A stretch of 64,000 bases of DNA from Cohnella algarum (lineage in GTDB: Bacteria > Bacillota > Bacilli > Paenibacillales > Paenibacillaceae), in NCBI RefSeq assembly GCF_016937515.1, contig NZ_JAFHKM010000002.1:3219001-3283000 (forward strand), read 5' to 3'. The first letter of the stretch is position 1; every line of letters starts with the position of its first letter. The notes beneath the pieces are model-generated. The model made no database searches and was not told the origin of the DNA. It saw only the letters and a program-made list of their open reading frames with translations. Positions 62,820 to 64,000 of this stretch are shown one piece after another. The translations under genes were made by a program, and so were the position numbers.

Positions 62820-63470
62820 ATGACGGTTTTTATCCATAAGGAAAGCGAACGAAGGCCGGACGAAGCATTGTACGACCACATCATTCCGGCGGGGGAAGGC
62901 TGGATGCGGGATTTGCGGCCCGGGCAGGTGCTGCGGATCGTCGATCTGGAGGGCAACCAGGCGGCGGACACGCTGTTTTACGATGCCGAAAATCCCGAGG
63001 ATCACTACAGTGCCGTGCAAACGATCGCCGGCCAGCAAAACATTTACTTGACCACGGGTTCGGTGCTCCGCGCGGAATCCGGCAAGCCGCTGCTCACGAT
63101 CGTGGCCGACACGTGCGGGCGGCACGACACGCTTGGCGGCGCTTGCTCCGCGCAGAGCAACACGGTGCGTTACGCGCACGAAACGCTGCCCATGCACAAC
63201 TGCCGGGACACGTTCATGCTCCAGCTCGCAAAGCGCGGCGACGGCTACACGAAGCGGGACCTGGCGCCCAATATCAACTTTTTCATGAACGTTCCGGTGA
63301 CGCCGGAGGGCGGGCTGACGTTTGCGGACGGCGTGTCTGCGCCGGGACGCTACGTCGAAATGCGGGCGGAAACGTCCGTGACCGCGCTGATCAGCAATTG
63401 TCCGCAGCTCAACAATCCGTGCAACGCCTACAATCCGACGCCGGTGCGCGTGCTGATCTGGGAGTCGTAA
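62820..63470 (+). CDS. DUF1989/urea carboxylase-associated protein, second carboxyguanidine deiminase subunit
   Basis: 216 aa; ATG after AGACAAGGGGGAAGC. Paralogue of the preceding protein: [40 protein letters not shown] with the conserved Cys and His, [14 protein letters not shown], and [19 protein letters not shown] at the C-terminus. The two should form a heteromer. Cytoplasmic; hydrolyses the product of the carboxylase encoded next. Which of the two corresponds to CgdA and which to CgdB cannot be settled here. Confidence 0.9.
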   Translation: MTVFIHKESERRPDEALYDHIIPAGEGWMRDLRPGQVLRIVDLEGNQAADTLFYDAENPEDHYSAVQTIAGQQNIYLTTGSVLRAESGKPLLTIVADTCGRHDTLGGACSAQSNTVRYAHETLPMHNCRDTFMLQLAKRGDGYTKRDLAPNINFFMNVPVTPEGGLTFADGVSAPGRYVEMRAETSVTALISNCPQLNNPCNAYNPTPVRVLIWES

Positions 63471-63504
63471 GAGAAAAAAGGTTTTCAGCGGGGAGGATCG
63501 CAAC

Positions 63505-64000
63505 ATGTTCAGCAAAGTGTTGATTGCCAACCGGGGAGCGATCGCCGTTCGGATCGCGCGCACGCTGCGCCGGATGGGCATCCGCTCGGTGGCGGTATAT
63601 ACGAAGGCCGACCAGGACAGCTTGCATGTCGATCAAGCGGACGAAGCGGTGCTGATCGGCGAAGGGCCGGCAAAAGACAGCTACTTGAACGCCGACGCGA
63701 TTTTGCGGGCGGCGCGCGAAACGGGAGCGGAGGCGATTCATCCGGGATACGGGTTCCTGAGCGAAAATGCCGGGTTTGCAAGACGCTGCCGGGAGAGCGG
63801 CATCGTTTTCATCGGTCCGGAGCCGGAGCAGATGGAGCGATTCGGCCTGAAGCATGAAGCGCGGGCGATCGCCGAGCGGGCGGGCGTGCCGCTGCTGCCG
63901 GGAACGGAGCTGATCGGGCGGATCGAGGACGCGGTTTTGGCGGCGGATCGGATCGGATATCCGGTCATGCTGAAAAGCACGGCCGGCGGCGGCGGCATCG
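63505..64000 (+). CDS. guanidine/urea carboxylase, biotin carboxylase N-terminus (3' end outside window)
   Basis: ATG 63505 after GGGGAGGATCGC; open to the end of the window (165 codons seen). It begins [20 protein letters not shown], the biotin carboxylase N-domain, continues [20 protein letters not shown], and reaches the ATP-grasp glycine loop [10 protein letters not shown] at the window edge. Full-length family members are about 1200 aa with biotin carboxylase, carboxyltransferase and biotinyl domains. It uses ATP and bicarbonate to carboxylate guanidine (or urea). The riboswitch context favours guanidine. Confidence 0.9.
   Translation, partial: MFSKVLIANRGAIAVRIARTLRRMGIRSVAVYTKADQDSLHVDQADEAVLIGEGPAKDSYLNADAILRAARETGAEAIHPGYGFLSENAGFARRCRESGIVFIGPEPEQMERFGLKHEARAIAERAGVPLLPGTELIGRIEDAVLAADRIGYPVMLKSTAGGGGI

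Noticed and set aside
1-64000. CRISPR arrays, tRNA or rRNA genes, transposases, prophage genes
   Set aside because: No repeat-spacer pattern, no cloverleaf or rRNA-like stretches and no transposase or phage motifs were found on either strand.

Overview
The window reads as chromosome of a high-GC Paenibacillaceae bacterium (Paenibacillus, Cohnella or a close relative). The signs are many CUT1 carbohydrate ABC transporters of the Lpl/YtcP type, YesM/YesN-like sensor kinase and AraC-type response regulator pairs, S-layer homology (SLH) anchoring, strong AGGAGG ribosome sites with frequent TTG and GTG starts, and intrinsic terminators. Almost every gene lies on the plus strand. I see no rRNA, tRNA, CRISPR, insertion sequence, prophage or plasmid origin.

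Region A (1-25.6 kb) is a polysaccharide-utilisation island. Two GH87-type alpha-1,3-glucanases come first: one SLH-anchored and cut by the window start, one freely secreted. A LacI regulator follows, then a CUT1 transporter (two permeases and a lipoprotein), a GH88 unsaturated-uronyl hydrolase, a PL8 lyase, a large GH9 enzyme and a response-regulator/kinase pair. PL8, GH9 and GH88 together are the combination known for xanthan breakdown. The lyase and the GH9 protein share the same C-terminal module, so they probably act on one substrate.

Region B (25.7-33.6 kb) holds a DUF4180 gene and a second CUT1 transporter with its own kinase and response regulator. The same 22-bp motif sits at the same distance from the -10 box in front of both the permease pair and the binding-protein gene. 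A SemiSWEET sugar transporter follows. Its ribosome site lies in a hairpin and its 3' end is overlapped by a predicted antisense RNA.

Region C (33.9-50.3 kb) holds a glycerophosphodiester phosphodiesterase (GDPD) and an MFS transporter, then an AraC gene divergent from a GH4 glycosidase. After these comes a long operon-like run: CUT1 lipoprotein and permeases, GH78 rhamnosidase, frameshifted GDPD, 2-hydroxyacid dehydrogenase, FGGY kinase, histidine phosphatase and SorC regulator.

Region D (50.3-58.7 kb) has a GbsR-like regulator divergent from a UgpABE-like transporter, a HAD phosphatase, an SMR transporter and a metallophosphoesterase with an internal duplication. An AraC remnant, a LysR regulator and a DJ-1/PfpI gene follow.

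Region E (58.8-64 kb) is a guanidine-utilisation locus: a GlnR/TnrA-like box, a ykkC guanidine-I riboswitch, a NitT/TauT-type transporter, a second guanidine-I riboswitch, two DUF1989 proteins and the start of a guanidine/urea carboxylase.

Four genes (permease near 10.1 kb, PL8 lyase, GDPD near 45.8 kb, guanidine binding protein) contain an apparent single-base frameshift at or near a homopolymer. They may be sequence errors or real lesions. Family calls rest on recognised motifs and gene context; no database search was run.
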